Source of the DNA: Nitrospirota bacterium
GTDB lineage: Bacteria; Nitrospirota; Nitrospiria; Nitrospirales; Nitrospiraceae
Direction of reading: 5' to 3'
Assembly (NCBI GenBank): GCA_016235225.1
Contig: JACRLS010000130.1
Coordinates: forward strand, 1-9,573
DNA length: 9,573 nucleotides
Part shown: in pieces, positions 1 through 7,099 of the stretch
Position numbering within the stretch: position 1 is the stretch's first letter
How the letters are laid out: each line of letters begins with the position of its first letter
Program-made: the position numbers and the translations under genes
Notes under the pieces: model-generated
Databases searched by the model: none
Seen by the model: the letters and a program-made list of their open reading frames with translations, nothing else
What the model was told of the DNA's origin: nothing

Positions 1-1412
1 CAGGCCACCACGGCCTCCCATTTCACCCGCGCGGTTGAATAGACATGCAGCCCGACATTCCGTCGCTGGACGGGACGGTTGGTCGGCACGCGCACCACCG
101 CCAGCCGATAGACCGTCCACAGCTCACCGGCAATTTCCTTGGCCGTCCCGGTCATGCCAGCCAGACGGATGTATCGCCGGAAGAACCGCTGGTAGGTCAT
201 CCGCGCGAGTGTGGTCTGCACGGGGGTCAAGGGCACTCCTTCTTTGAGCTCGATCATCTGGTGCAGTCCCTGCTCCCATGAGCGATCGCCCATGATCCGG
301 CCCGTAAACTCGTCCACGATGCTGACCTTCTGGTTCCTCACAAGATAGTGCGTATCGCGGAAGAAGAGGTGAAGGGCTGTGAGGGCCTGCTTGACCAACT
401 CCTCTCGCCGGCGCCGTCCGCTCCAAATCCCCCCCAGGGCCCCGGCCCGCTCCTCCAGCTTAGCCCGACCGAGAGGGGTGAGTCGGATCGCTCGATCTTT
501 GAGATCCAGCTCGAAATCCGATCCGACTGCCAGATCCCGGGCGAATCGAAGCGCCGTGTCATACACTTTCTGCTCCGGAGGCTGTCCGCCGCTCCCGGCA
601 ATAATGAGCGGAGTCCGCGCCTCGTCGACCAGCACACTGTCCGCTTCATCCACAATGCCGAAATGGAGGCCCCGCAAGACGAGCTTGTTCGCCCGGGCCT
701 CGCCGCCGTAGAGGCGCTCCAACTGGAGCTGAATCCGATGCGGATTCCGCCCCACGTGCATGCGATCGCGCAGATAGTCGAAGGCCAGCTCCTTGTTCGT
801 GCAGTAGGTCACATCGCAGGCGTAGGCGGCACGGCGAGCTTGCGGGTCCTGGTCGTGGGTGATGACGCCCACCGACAGCCCGAGCGCGCGGTACACCGGA
901 CCCATCCAGGCCGCATCGCGCGCCGTCAGATAGTCGTTCACCGTAATGATATGGACCGGGATGCCGGCCATCGCCGCCGCACAGGCTGGGAGCGTCGCCG
1001 TGAGCGTCTTCCCCTCGCCGGTTTCCATCTCGGCGACGAGCCCGTTCAAAAGAATCCATCCGCCGATCATCTGCACATCATAGTGACGTTGCCCGATGGT
1101 CCGGCCCGCAGCCTCGCGGACCATCGCAAAGGCCTCCGCGACCAGTTCTTCCTGTAGCCCTTCCCGTCGCAACCGCATTCGGAGATCGCGAGCGGCCTCA
1201 TTGAAGGCCTCCCCGGTCAGCGGATAGATGCGCTGCCCCTGCTCGGTGATGAGCGGCAGCAGGGAGGCCGGCGCGCACTGCCACATCTTGAGCCGCCGCG
1301 CGGCCGGCCCGACAGCACGCGCCGCCAGCCGATCCAGCCAGCCGATGCGCGGCAGGGCCCGCTCGGGATAGGCGCTGTGAAGCGCTGTGGCGTGCAGGTC
1401 ACGGTTAGACAT
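1..1412 (-). CDS. Accessory SecA-like preprotein translocase ATPase (N-terminal 470 residues, runs off window)
   Basis: SecA is the ATPase that drives unfolded preproteins through the SecYEG channel at the inner membrane. Conceptual translation from the ATG at 1412 is open for 470 codons to the window edge. SecA motifs appear in order: Walker A ETGEGKT (about residues 130-136), TVNDYL (158-162), TYCTNKELAFDYLRD (202-216), Walker B VDEAD with LVDEARTPLI (254-270), IVDEFTGR (365-372), GLHQMIELKEG (382-392), AGMTGTA (418-424) and VPTNRP (442-447). Two differences from housekeeping SecA as I recall it: Walker B is DEAD rather than DEVD, and the preprotein-crosslinking region between Walker B and IVDEFTGR is roughly 20 residues shorter. 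The first 100 residues also diverge. The ATG overlaps the stop of the upstream M50 gene by 8 bp (1405-1412) and has only a weak GAG upstream, so translational coupling is likely. I infer a paralogue dedicated to the neighbouring HlyD/M50 genes, not the essential secA. The C-terminus is outside the window. Confidence 0.9.
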   Translation of the reverse strand, partial: MSNRDLHATALHSAYPERALPRIGWLDRLAARAVGPAARRLKMWQCAPASLLPLITEQGQRIYPLTGEAFNEAARDLRMRLRREGLQEELVAEAFAMVREAAGRTIGQRHYDVQMIGGWILLNGLVAEMETGEGKTLTATLPACAAAMAGIPVHIITVNDYLTARDAAWMGPVYRALGLSVGVITHDQDPQARRAAYACDVTYCTNKELAFDYLRDRMHVGRNPHRIQLQLERLYGGEARANKLVLRGLHFGIVDEADSVLVDEARTPLIIAGSGGQPPEQKVYDTALRFARDLAVGSDFELDLKDRAIRLTPLGRAKLEERAGALGGIWSGRRRREELVKQALTALHLFFRDTHYLVRNQKVSIVDEFTGRIMGDRSWEQGLHQMIELKEGVPLTPVQTTLARMTYQRFFRRYIRLAGMTGTAKEIAGELWTVYRLAVVRVPTNRPVQRRNVGLHVYSTARVKWEAVVA

Positions 1413-3173
1413 TAAATCTCGAGAGAAATAATTGACGGACGTCTCGATACCACTGGAAAGCCAGCGGCTCCCAGCCATGGTCGAAGCGGACATAGACGCG
1501 CCCGCCGACATTCAAGACACCGTGGTCGGCCGGCAACTGGAGATCGACCACCACCGTCCGTACCGTGACGGTGGCCATATCCACGACGTAGCCCAGCAGT
1601 TCGCCTTTTTTGACGAAATGGCCGGGGAGATCGTCCGCTTTCGGTATCACCAAGGTACCCTCGGCGCGACTCCAGATGACCAATTCGTCAGATTTTTCGC
1701 GCGCCCGGAGCAAACTTTCCTCGACGTATTTCCGCTCTTCTTCCAGCATCTGCGCTTTCACGAGATCTTCGGGAACTTTCTGCCGGATCCGCGAGACCAC
1801 TTCCTGCAGACGGGCCGTCAACAACTTCAGCTCCGCCGCAACTTCAGGGTCCTGACACACGACCAGAACCTCGCCCACCCGCACGCGGGCGCCCGGCTGC
1901 GCCACCACCTGCGCCACGAAGCCGTCATGGCCGGCCCGGACGAAGGCCTCGTCCGGAATCCACACCACCCCCTCCGCCCTGGTACGGAACGGGACCGGAG
2001 CAAGACAGAGCAGGCCGACGATAATCGCCACCACCGCGGCGGTGACAGAGAGCGCGCGGGGACGCACGCGGCGGAGGCGCGGGCTCGTAAAGAGATACCC
2101 CAGGCCCTTGCCGATCGGAAAGACAATCCACGTCAAGGCCGTCAACACCGCAAACACGAGCCCCAGCAACAGCAACTGATCGGTCAGGAACATGAGGATG
2201 GCGGCGACCACCAGCACCCGATACACGAACGAGCTGACGGAGTAGGTGACGAACCAGGGACGTTCACCGCGCGCGGCGGGAGGCGCCTGGGCCTCCTTCC
2301 GGCCGAACAAGTACCGCTCACAGAGATAGCCCAGATACTGATTGGCCCGGGACCGCAGATTGGGAATCTCGAGGAAGTCAGCCAGCATGTAGTAGCCGTC
2401 AAACCGGAGCCGCGGATTTGCATTGAAGACGATCGTCGAGATGCCCGCGATCAGGATCGTGTTGTAGGCCAGGACCTTGACCGTCCCCGGCTCCGCGCTT
2501 AACCAGACGAACATGGCCAGGGAGGCGAGGATCAATTCCACGCCCATGCCCGCGCCACCCACCAGAATCCGCTCCCACTTGCTGCGGAAGGCCGAGGAGC
2601 CGGAAGCGTCGACATAGGGGACCGGCGTCAGCACCAGCAGCATCACCCCCATCTCATGGACCTCACCGCCGAAGACCTTCACGGCGAAGGCGTGCCCGAA
2701 TTCATGCAACACCTTGATCACCGGGAACAACAGCCACAGGACCAGCAGATTCTGCGGCGCCAGGATCTGGTCCATCACATCCTTGGTCAGATCGGACCAG
2801 TGGACGGCCGCGAGCACCGCGGCAGGCGCCACCAAAACCAGCCACAGCGGCGCGCCCCACCAGCTGACGAACGGCCGCACGAGCGACGCGAACTTTTGGA
2901 GGAAGCGCTCGGGGTCGAACAGCCCGGCGCATCGTCCCCCAACCGGTTCGTCGCCAGATCCCAGAGTTCCTGGATCGTGCGCTTGCCGTTCATCAATCCG
3001 ATGAAAACATAGGCGGCCGGCGAAAACCGGTGATACTTCTCGGTCGACCGGTCCTGGAGAATATACCAAGTCTGCTCCCGGTAATCATGCCGGTGAATCT
3101 GGACGTGACTCCGCAGCCGCGGCATGAGCCCCGCGACGCGATACCAGGAAGGACTGAAGAGGGCTTCGCTCAT
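1405..3173 (-). pseudogene. PqqD-like / M50 zinc metalloprotease / HlyD fusion, broken by frame change and internal deletion near 2925
   Basis: The ATG at 3173 opens a frame whose first 83 codons resemble a PqqD-like winged-helix domain (motifs QTWYILQD, YHRFSPAAY, IGLMNGKRTIQELWDLA, LGDDAP). The frame then turns to nonsense. From 2922 a different frame begins LFDPERFLQKF and runs to TAA at 1405-1407. The second part holds several membrane segments, the zinc motif HEFGH (coded at 2706-2692), a second M50 motif RFDGYYMLAD (near 2403-2376), and a C-terminal HlyD/lipoyl-like adaptor: half-motif VRAGHDGFVAQVVAQPGARVRVGEVL, a charged helical hairpin of about 60 residues, and a second half GTLVIPK...GELLGYV. 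The total of 1769 bp is not divisible by 3. The LGDDAP-to-LFDPERF linker of intact relatives, about 50-60 residues from memory, is absent. An alternative frame can be opened from 3069, but its first ~49 residues (through VGGRCAG) are out-of-frame translation of the true N-terminus. This could be real gene decay or an assembly error. No clear ribosome-binding site precedes 3173. Confidence 0.85.
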
Positions 3174-3183
3174 CGGAAGACAA

Positions 3184-3211
3184 CGTGAAGCGTGAAGCGT
3201 GATTCGTGAAG
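3184..3211. repeat. Heptamer tandem array (unit CGTGAAG), 4 copies
   Basis: Four contiguous 7-bp units: three CGTGAAG and one CGTGATT. The array starts 10 bp upstream of the M50-fusion ATG on the other strand. The same unit recurs in register at 7821-7848. Confidence 0.8.
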
Positions 3212-3262
3212 CGCTGGGAATCGCTTCAGAATGGGTAGAGTCAGTCGGGGAGGATGGCTCAT

Positions 3263-3290
3263 ATCACGCATCACGGATCACCCATCACGG
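3263..3290. repeat. Heptamer tandem array (unit ATCACGG), 4 copies
   Basis: Four contiguous 7-bp units: ATCACGC, ATCACGG, ATCACCC and ATCACGG. GCGTGAT at 3197-3203 is the exact reverse complement of ATCACGC at 3263-3269, so the two arrays can pair in a transcript of the spacer. Confidence 0.8.
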
Positions 3291-3323
3291 TTTGCATCAG
3301 GCTTGAAGTGGACCTCAACCAAA

Positions 3324-3358
3324 GCTCAGTCCTCAGCACTCGTTACTCAGCACTCAGC
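3324..3358. repeat. Heptamer tandem array (unit ACTCAGC), 5 degenerate copies
   Basis: Five contiguous 7-bp units: GCTCAGT, CCTCAGC, ACTCGTT, ACTCAGC and ACTCAGC. The array ends 7 bp before the TAG stop (3366-3368) of the GAF/HlyD gene. With the two arrays above, this accounts for about half of the 192-bp spacer 3174-3365. I see no ORF and no T-tailed terminator in that spacer. Confidence 0.75.
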
Positions 3359-3365
3359 ACTTTCC

Positions 3366-5276
3366 CTAGGGCAGCCAGGTCCACAGGGTCAGTCGAATCC
3401 AATCGACGACTTGATGGGTCCAGATCCAGATCAGTCGGCGCTGGTCGATCTCCACTTTACCGACCCCTTCCATCCCCGGGCGCAGGCGCGGCGGCGGCTG
3501 GTCGAACTGGGCCTCGACCCGGAAATAGTTGCGACCTTCCTTCGCCGTCGAGACCGGCGTGACCTTCTGGACCGTGAATGGCAGTGGGTCGTGCGGAAAA
3601 GCGGACAACAGCAGCGTGCCACGCTGGCCGACTTTCACGTCCGCGACATCGCGCTCATCCACCTCGACCACCAGCCGATATTGATCGGCCGGGGCCAATT
3701 CGAAGAGCACCTTCCCCTTTTCAATGGGAGACCCCAGCATCTGGCTCAGGTCGCCGGTCACCACAAGGGCGTCAAAGGGCGCGGTCACCCGCGTGCGCGA
3801 GAGTTGATCGTCCAGCAACTCGACCTTGGCCTTGGCCTGATTGATCTGCGCCGTGATGATTTCAACGTCCGACGCCTTCCGCTCGGCCATCGCCTTATGA
3901 AGCTGCTTCTGATATTCCCGCGATTCACTCAGGGCCTTCAGACGCTCCAGCCTGAGCTCACGGTCGTCCAGGATCGCCAGCATGTGCCCCTTGGCGACCA
4001 CATCGCCGGCGCGGACCGGCGCCTCGCGGATATAGCCGTTGAAGGGCGCCACCGCAGCCCGCTGCAGCACCGGTTCCAGCACGGTCTTGGCGGAGACCCG
4101 ATAGTCTCCGTTCACCAAGAAACAGAAGGCCAGAACCCCGGCGATGGCCAGCACGCTGAGCTTGAGCGTGATATGTCCCGCCCCGAACAGATGGGCCAGG
4201 TGAGTCCGGCCGGATTCCAACACCTTGGTGAAGAGCCACCGATCCTCGCGCCGGTGCGTATCCAGAATTGGACCGGCCAACGCCGCGACGGATTCACACA
4301 ATTCCAGGGTTGCGGGATCGAAGGGCATGTCGGCCGGCCGCTCCAGCGTCAATACGCCGAGAGGACCCTGATTGCCCATCAAGGGCAACGAGCAGATCGC
4401 GCCGGCCCCGTGCTGCCGGGAGAGCTCGCCGTGCGCCCGGCTGATCAACGGCGTGCTGTTGGGCGGCGCGGGATAGACGAGTGTGGCGCGCTGATCGACC
4501 GCCTCATCCATCGCCGTGGCGATGGCCCGCATCAGATTGGTTTGCTTCTTGAAATCCGCATTATGAGACACGGCCTCCACGTGAGTCCGGCCATGGTGCA
4601 GGAAGCCGACGCTCACGCGATCGCACCGCAACTTCGTCGCGAGCGCGGTCACAAAGGCGGTCGCCGAGGCAAAAAAACGTTCCTGTCCCAGCCCGCTGGC
4701 CACCAAGTCAAGTGCGAGCTGCAGCCGTTCGCGCCGCGCGGTCTCCTGCGAGACATCCTCCCGGCAAAAGAGCAGCTCCAGCCAGGCCGCGCCCCAGTGG
4801 AGCTGGCGCATGACGGCCTTCAATCGTGCATCCTGTGTGCTGGCCACCTCCAGCACGGTGACGCCATGCACACGGCCACGCACCTCGATGGGGTAGCCGA
4901 CTTCGGGCCATCGGTCACCGATCGCTTCGCCGCCCTCCACCTCCGGCGTGACGACCAGCCCGCGACGTTCGGAGAGCGTACGTTCCGCTGTCTTGGTGAG
5001 GTGTTTGACGCTGGACCGGCTGTCCGGCCACACCGCCACCGGCCGGAAGGGCCCGCGATCGGGCGGCCCCAGGAGCACCATGCCGGCCTGAATGCCGCCC
5101 AACAGCCGGCACTGAATCGCCAGCCAGCCCCGGCAGAAATGCTCCACCGTGGTCGCATCGGCAAAGTCTTGCCAGAGCGTGCGGTCCTTGTCGGACTCGG
5201 CCCCGGACAGTTCGGCGGCCAACAAGGTCGCCTCCTGCCGGAGCTCGGACTGCTGGGATTCGGTTCGAGAGTCCAT
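3366..5276 (-). CDS. GAF-domain / HlyD-type periplasmic adaptor (membrane-fusion protein)
   Basis: The product is about 636 residues. The N-terminal ~360 residues are predicted cytoplasmic and look like two GAF-type modules, at about 30-165 and 205-340; the second contains CRDRVSVGFLHHGR, ICSLPLMGNQGPLGVLTLE and CESVAALAGPILD. One membrane segment follows (LKLSVLAIAGVLAFCFL, about 370-387). Then comes a HlyD/RND-adaptor body: lipoyl half PFNGYIREAPVRAGDVVAKG, a coiled-coil hairpin (LERLKALSESREYQKQLHK to AKAKVELLDDQL), the second half TRVTAPFDALVV, and a beta-barrel ending RPGMEGVGKVEI. The last ~25 residues are Trp-rich and hydrophobic. HlyD proteins bridge the inner and outer membranes in export systems; I infer that the GAF part lets a cytoplasmic signal tune assembly. 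I chose ATG at 5276, which has GGAGG three bases upstream; GTG at 5300, in frame, would add 8 residues. The gene lies 64 bp after the DUF3467 gene. No outer-membrane partner is in view. Confidence 0.9.
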   Translation of the reverse strand: MDSRTESQQSELRQEATLLAAELSGAESDKDRTLWQDFADATTVEHFCRGWLAIQCRLLGGIQAGMVLLGPPDRGPFRPVAVWPDSRSSVKHLTKTAERTLSERRGLVVTPEVEGGEAIGDRWPEVGYPIEVRGRVHGVTVLEVASTQDARLKAVMRQLHWGAAWLELLFCREDVSQETARRERLQLALDLVASGLGQERFFASATAFVTALATKLRCDRVSVGFLHHGRTHVEAVSHNADFKKQTNLMRAIATAMDEAVDQRATLVYPAPPNSTPLISRAHGELSRQHGAGAICSLPLMGNQGPLGVLTLERPADMPFDPATLELCESVAALAGPILDTHRREDRWLFTKVLESGRTHLAHLFGAGHITLKLSVLAIAGVLAFCFLVNGDYRVSAKTVLEPVLQRAAVAPFNGYIREAPVRAGDVVAKGHMLAILDDRELRLERLKALSESREYQKQLHKAMAERKASDVEIITAQINQAKAKVELLDDQLSRTRVTAPFDALVVTGDLSQMLGSPIEKGKVLFELAPADQYRLVVEVDERDVADVKVGQRGTLLLSAFPHDPLPFTVQKVTPVSTAKEGRNYFRVEAQFDQPPPRLRPGMEGVGKVEIDQRRLIWIWTHQVVDWIRLTLWTWLP

Positions 5277-5340
5277 CGTCCTCCGCTTCACGACCCCCAC
5301 CGCTCAGGTGAACGGCGGGGGCAGAGCGTCACCCGGATAC

Positions 5341-5679
5341 TTACTTCGCCTGCGGATCGGCCGGCCGATTCAGGCCGATGTCCATCGCGCCGAACCGCGC
5401 CTCGTACTGCTTCAGCACATTGTCCAGAAGAAGAGACAACCGCTTGGCCGCAAACGGGCTGAGGATGATGCGACTATTCAGCTTCACCGTGACATCGCCT
5501 CCGCCCTTCTCCCAAGCCTTGTTGATCCCGAACACCATCACGACCTCTTCACGGGAACTGGACACGTTGCAGACGTTCGCGTAGGAGTTCGTAATTTCTG
5601 AATCATCCCACTTGACGGTGATCGTCCGCGCCCCATTCGCCTCCGTCGCCTGCGCTTCATCCGCACGTTTCGTCGCCAT
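5341..5679 (-). CDS. DUF3467 family protein
   Basis: This is a 112-residue soluble protein. It matches the DUF3467 pattern as I know it: an ITVKWDDSEITNSYANVCNVS start, a middle strand EEVVMVFGI, then the conserved RIILSPFAAKRLSLLLDNVLKQYEARFG. The molecular function of the family is unknown to me. The start is well supported: GGGAGGT lies 5 bp before the ATG. It is probably the first gene of the minus-strand cluster. A weak promoter candidate lies upstream on the minus strand (TGGACG 5746-5741, 18-bp spacer, TAAGAT 5722-5717). No signal peptide or membrane segment is visible, so it probably acts in the cytoplasm. Why it travels with SecA/M50/HlyD genes is not evident from the sequence. Confidence 0.85.
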   Translation of the reverse strand: MATKRADEAQATEANGARTITVKWDDSEITNSYANVCNVSSSREEVVMVFGINKAWEKGGGDVTVKLNSRIILSPFAAKRLSLLLDNVLKQYEARFGAMDIGLNRPADPQAK

Positions 5680-5817
5680 AACTGACCTCCCTTACGTAGT
5701 GAACACCGGGGGATTGATCTTAGACGATCGGCCGCGCCCCCGTCCACCGCCGAACCGCCTTGTCCTGCCGTACTACCCCTGAAGGGCCCGCACTGGAGCC
5801 TTCATCCATCCCCACCA

Positions 5818-5847
5818 GACGTAGGGGTCAGGACCGTCCCCTACGTC
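5818..5847. repeat. Perfect 10-bp inverted repeat
   Basis: GACGTAGGGG (5818-5827) and CCCCTACGTC (5838-5847) are perfect reverse complements around a 10-nt loop. There is no T-run on either side, so it is not a classical intrinsic terminator. A REP-like palindrome or a mobile-element end fits better. It lies 139 bp upstream of the DUF3467 start. Confidence 0.7.
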
Positions 5848-5971
5848 CGAGGGGCTCGTTCCGCCGCTCGCACGCGACGACGCTCACCGATGCCAACCGG
5901 CCGGGACGACCCCCCATTTGAACCGGATCCTGGCGAATACCGGCTGGTTACGGCTGGTATCGTACCACTGT

Positions 5972-6015
5972 GTACGCGAGCGCTCTGTGAACAAGATCAC
6001 ACTAGAGCGGCGTAC
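5972..6015. repeat. Long imperfect hairpin, 16 paired bases with two 3-nt bulges
   Basis: Three nested arms pair in order: GTACGC 5972-5977 with GCGTAC 6010-6015, CGCTCT 5981-5986 with AGAGCG 6004-6009, and GTGA 5987-5990 with TCAC 5997-6000. The loop is 6 nt, and 3-nt bulges sit at 5978-5980 and 6001-6003. It could be a structured RNA, a folded ssDNA element end, or chance. It overlaps the orphan minus-strand frame 6141-5884. Confidence 0.55.
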
Positions 6016-6350
6016 GAACTCATCGTATGTCGGTACACGACTTCCATTAGGCAAGTCAACCCTTCCAAGGAGGGGCAGGCCCAGGAAGGGGGACAAGGTG
6101 CCCGCCGCCTGCGTGGCTTCGGGCAGGCAGAAGGGTATCACTCCCCTGCGTCCTCACTCAGCACCCGCTCCGGGCTATTCGCCATCAGTCGGGGAGCACG
6201 GCCGACTCGACGACGAAGTCTTGCAGCCAGGCGGCGGAGCTGCTCAGCAAGGGCCCTAATCTCCGGCTAAGACACCCCTCCCTGGAGGAGCGAGGGCAGT
6301 GCTGTCTGCATCAGATGTGGCGATGAGGCGTGGCATCTTGCTGGCGTGTG

Positions 6351-6369
6351 TGTCACCCAGTGGGTGACA
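6351..6369. promoter_or_regulatory. 19-bp palindrome upstream of the transposase start
   Basis: TGTCACCCAGTGGGTGACA is a perfect palindrome with 9-bp arms and a single central G. It ends 23 bp before the ATG at 6393. It could be an operator, or an RNA hairpin limiting transposase translation. Its outer bases (TGTCA...TGACA) match those of the palindrome at 7056-7070, which may be coincidence. Confidence 0.55.
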
Positions 6370-6392
6370 GTCAACCACCTGGTGAGAAGACG

Positions 6393-6779
6393 ATGAGCGA
6401 GATGCCGGACCAGCCGAAACAACTGGCCTTTGAGATTGATACGCGGACTGATCCCAGCCTGATGACCGCACATGCGGGCATGCCGCGGCTGATCGACCTG
6501 ATGCGGACGATCGGGGTCACCCGCATATTGGATGAGCAGGTGCACATGAAACGGCGCCGGCGCGGGTTGTACCCCTCGCAGCTGGTGGAGACGCTGGTCG
6601 CGTTGTGGGTCGTCGGCAGGGAGCGCTGTCAGAATCTGGGCGTCTTCTGCACCGACACGGCCCTGGCCGTGTTGCTGGGCTACGAGTTGCCCGCCGCCAC
6701 CACCGTGCGGGACTTCCTGGAGGCCTTCCATGCGGAGGCGGTGCCCCTGTGGCAGGCCGGGGAGAAGGCGACGGTGCCG
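6393..6779 (+). pseudogene. IS1380-family transposase, N-terminal fragment (about 129 residues)
   Basis: The start MSEMPDQPKQLAFEID and the run AHAGMPRLIDLMRTIGVTRILDEQ, KRRRRGLYPSQLVETLVAL, LLGYELPAATTVRDFLEAFH match the N-terminal region of IS1380-type transposases as I recall them. Intact members are several hundred residues with a DDE catalytic core. Here similarity stops after QAGEKATVP, before any catalytic acidic residue, and the frame continues into unrelated sequence to a stop at 6944. It cannot encode an active enzyme. I prefer ATG 6393, preceded by GGTGAGAAG, over the upstream in-frame ATG at 6330. Confidence 0.8.
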
Positions 6780-6840
6780 TTGCGACGAACCGGCCGGAGC
6801 GCTGGGATTGGTTGGCGTAGAACAGTTCTGCGAGACTCAT
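6778..6840 (-). pseudogene. 5' fragment of an unidentified gene, N-terminus MSLAELFY
   Basis: A minus-strand ATG at 6840 has GGAGG six bases upstream. The peptide reads MSLAELFYANQSQRSGRFVA and then enters antisense of the transposase fragment. The first eight codons match a second site at 8079 (MSSAELFY), with differences mostly at third codon positions, which suggests a shared protein-coding ancestor. Family unknown. The coding tail was probably lost when the IS fragment arrived or was deleted. Confidence 0.5.
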
Positions 6841-6864
6841 CGGAAACCTCCACCGCAGAAATAC

Positions 6865-6900
6865 AGGTTAAGGTTGAGGTTAAGGGGCAGGTTGAGGCTG
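6865..6900. repeat. Hexamer tandem array (unit AGGTTR), 6 degenerate copies
   Basis: Six contiguous 6-bp units: AGGTTA, AGGTTG, AGGTTA, AGGGGC, AGGTTG and AGGCTG, followed by the weaker AGATTC. It starts 14 bp beyond the Shine-Dalgarno sequence of the MSLAELFY fragment. Confidence 0.7.
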
Positions 6901-7055
6901 AGATTCGTCATTCGCTCACCCCTGGGGAGGCCGATGTCGGGTAAGGTTCGCCGAAGCCATGCACGCCTTCCATTTCACGTGTCAAGGGGAATCTTCGCCC
7001 CCTCTGAGCTTGGGCAGATGGTCCGGCGGTGGCCTCTTGCGGCTCACCGGATGCC

Positions 7056-7093
7056 TGTCAATATTTGACATGACTCACTTCTTGATCTATAAG
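7056..7093 (+). promoter_or_regulatory. Sigma-70 promoter with embedded palindromic operator for the toxin-antitoxin pair
   Basis: The -35 is TTGACA (7065-7070), the spacer is exactly 17 bp, and the -10 is TATAAG (7088-7093). The -35 hexamer is the right arm of a perfect inverted repeat, TGTCAA-TAT-TTGACA (7056-7070), which fits autorepression by the antitoxin or the toxin-antitoxin complex. The expected transcription start, 6-8 bp after the -10, falls on or next to the antitoxin ATG at 7100. Confidence 0.75.
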
Positions 7094-7099
7094 TAGACC

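Larger units (their letters stand above)
5680..6264. other. Gene-poor region with inverted repeats and decayed coding fragments
   Basis: I find no convincing intact gene here. Two minus-strand stretches read like protein tails without usable starts. Positions 6141-5884 end in TYDEFVRRSSVILFTERS and ARIRFKWGVVP. About 6262-6142 reads RALAEQLRRLAARLRRR and then ends at a TGA; an in-frame TAG at about 6265 blocks it upstream. I recognise neither and call both possible remnants. There are two strong inverted repeats (listed separately) and a weaker one, CCCTTCC 6060-6066 with GGAAGGG 6084-6090. A perfect 8-bp direct repeat CGGCTGGT lies at 5941-5948 and 5951-5958. Confidence 0.5.
6265..6779 (+). 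mobile_element. Remnant of an IS1380-family insertion sequence
   Basis: This covers the truncated transposase plus its upstream non-coding leader. The left limit is uncertain; I place it where the minus-strand fragment RALAEQLRRL is interrupted. The right limit is where transposase similarity stops. I could not identify a matching pair of terminal inverted repeats or a target duplication, as expected for a one-ended fragment. Confidence 0.5.

Noticed and set aside
348..1157. 269-codon plus-strand open frame opposite the SecA-like gene
   Set aside because: The minus strand gives continuous SecA homology over the same bases.
1432..2502. 356-codon plus-strand open frame opposite the M50 fusion
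   Set aside because: Antisense shadow with low-complexity charged composition; the minus strand carries HEFGH and other family motifs.
1405..3069. 554-codon frame taken as an intact M50 protein starting at 3069
   Set aside because: Its first ~49 residues are out-of-frame translation of the true N-terminal domain, which reads correctly from 3173 in another frame.
3184..3358. CRISPR array
   Set aside because: The units are 7 bp and contiguous, without unique spacers.
3231..5462. 743-codon plus-strand open frame opposite the GAF/HlyD gene
   Set aside because: It is antisense to a well-supported gene, rich in Arg/His/Gln/Pro without recognisable domains, and crosses the heptamer spacer. Long antisense frames are common in GC-rich DNA.
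5818..5847. Intrinsic terminator
   Set aside because: The stem is strong but no T-tract follows on either strand, and no gene ends next to it.
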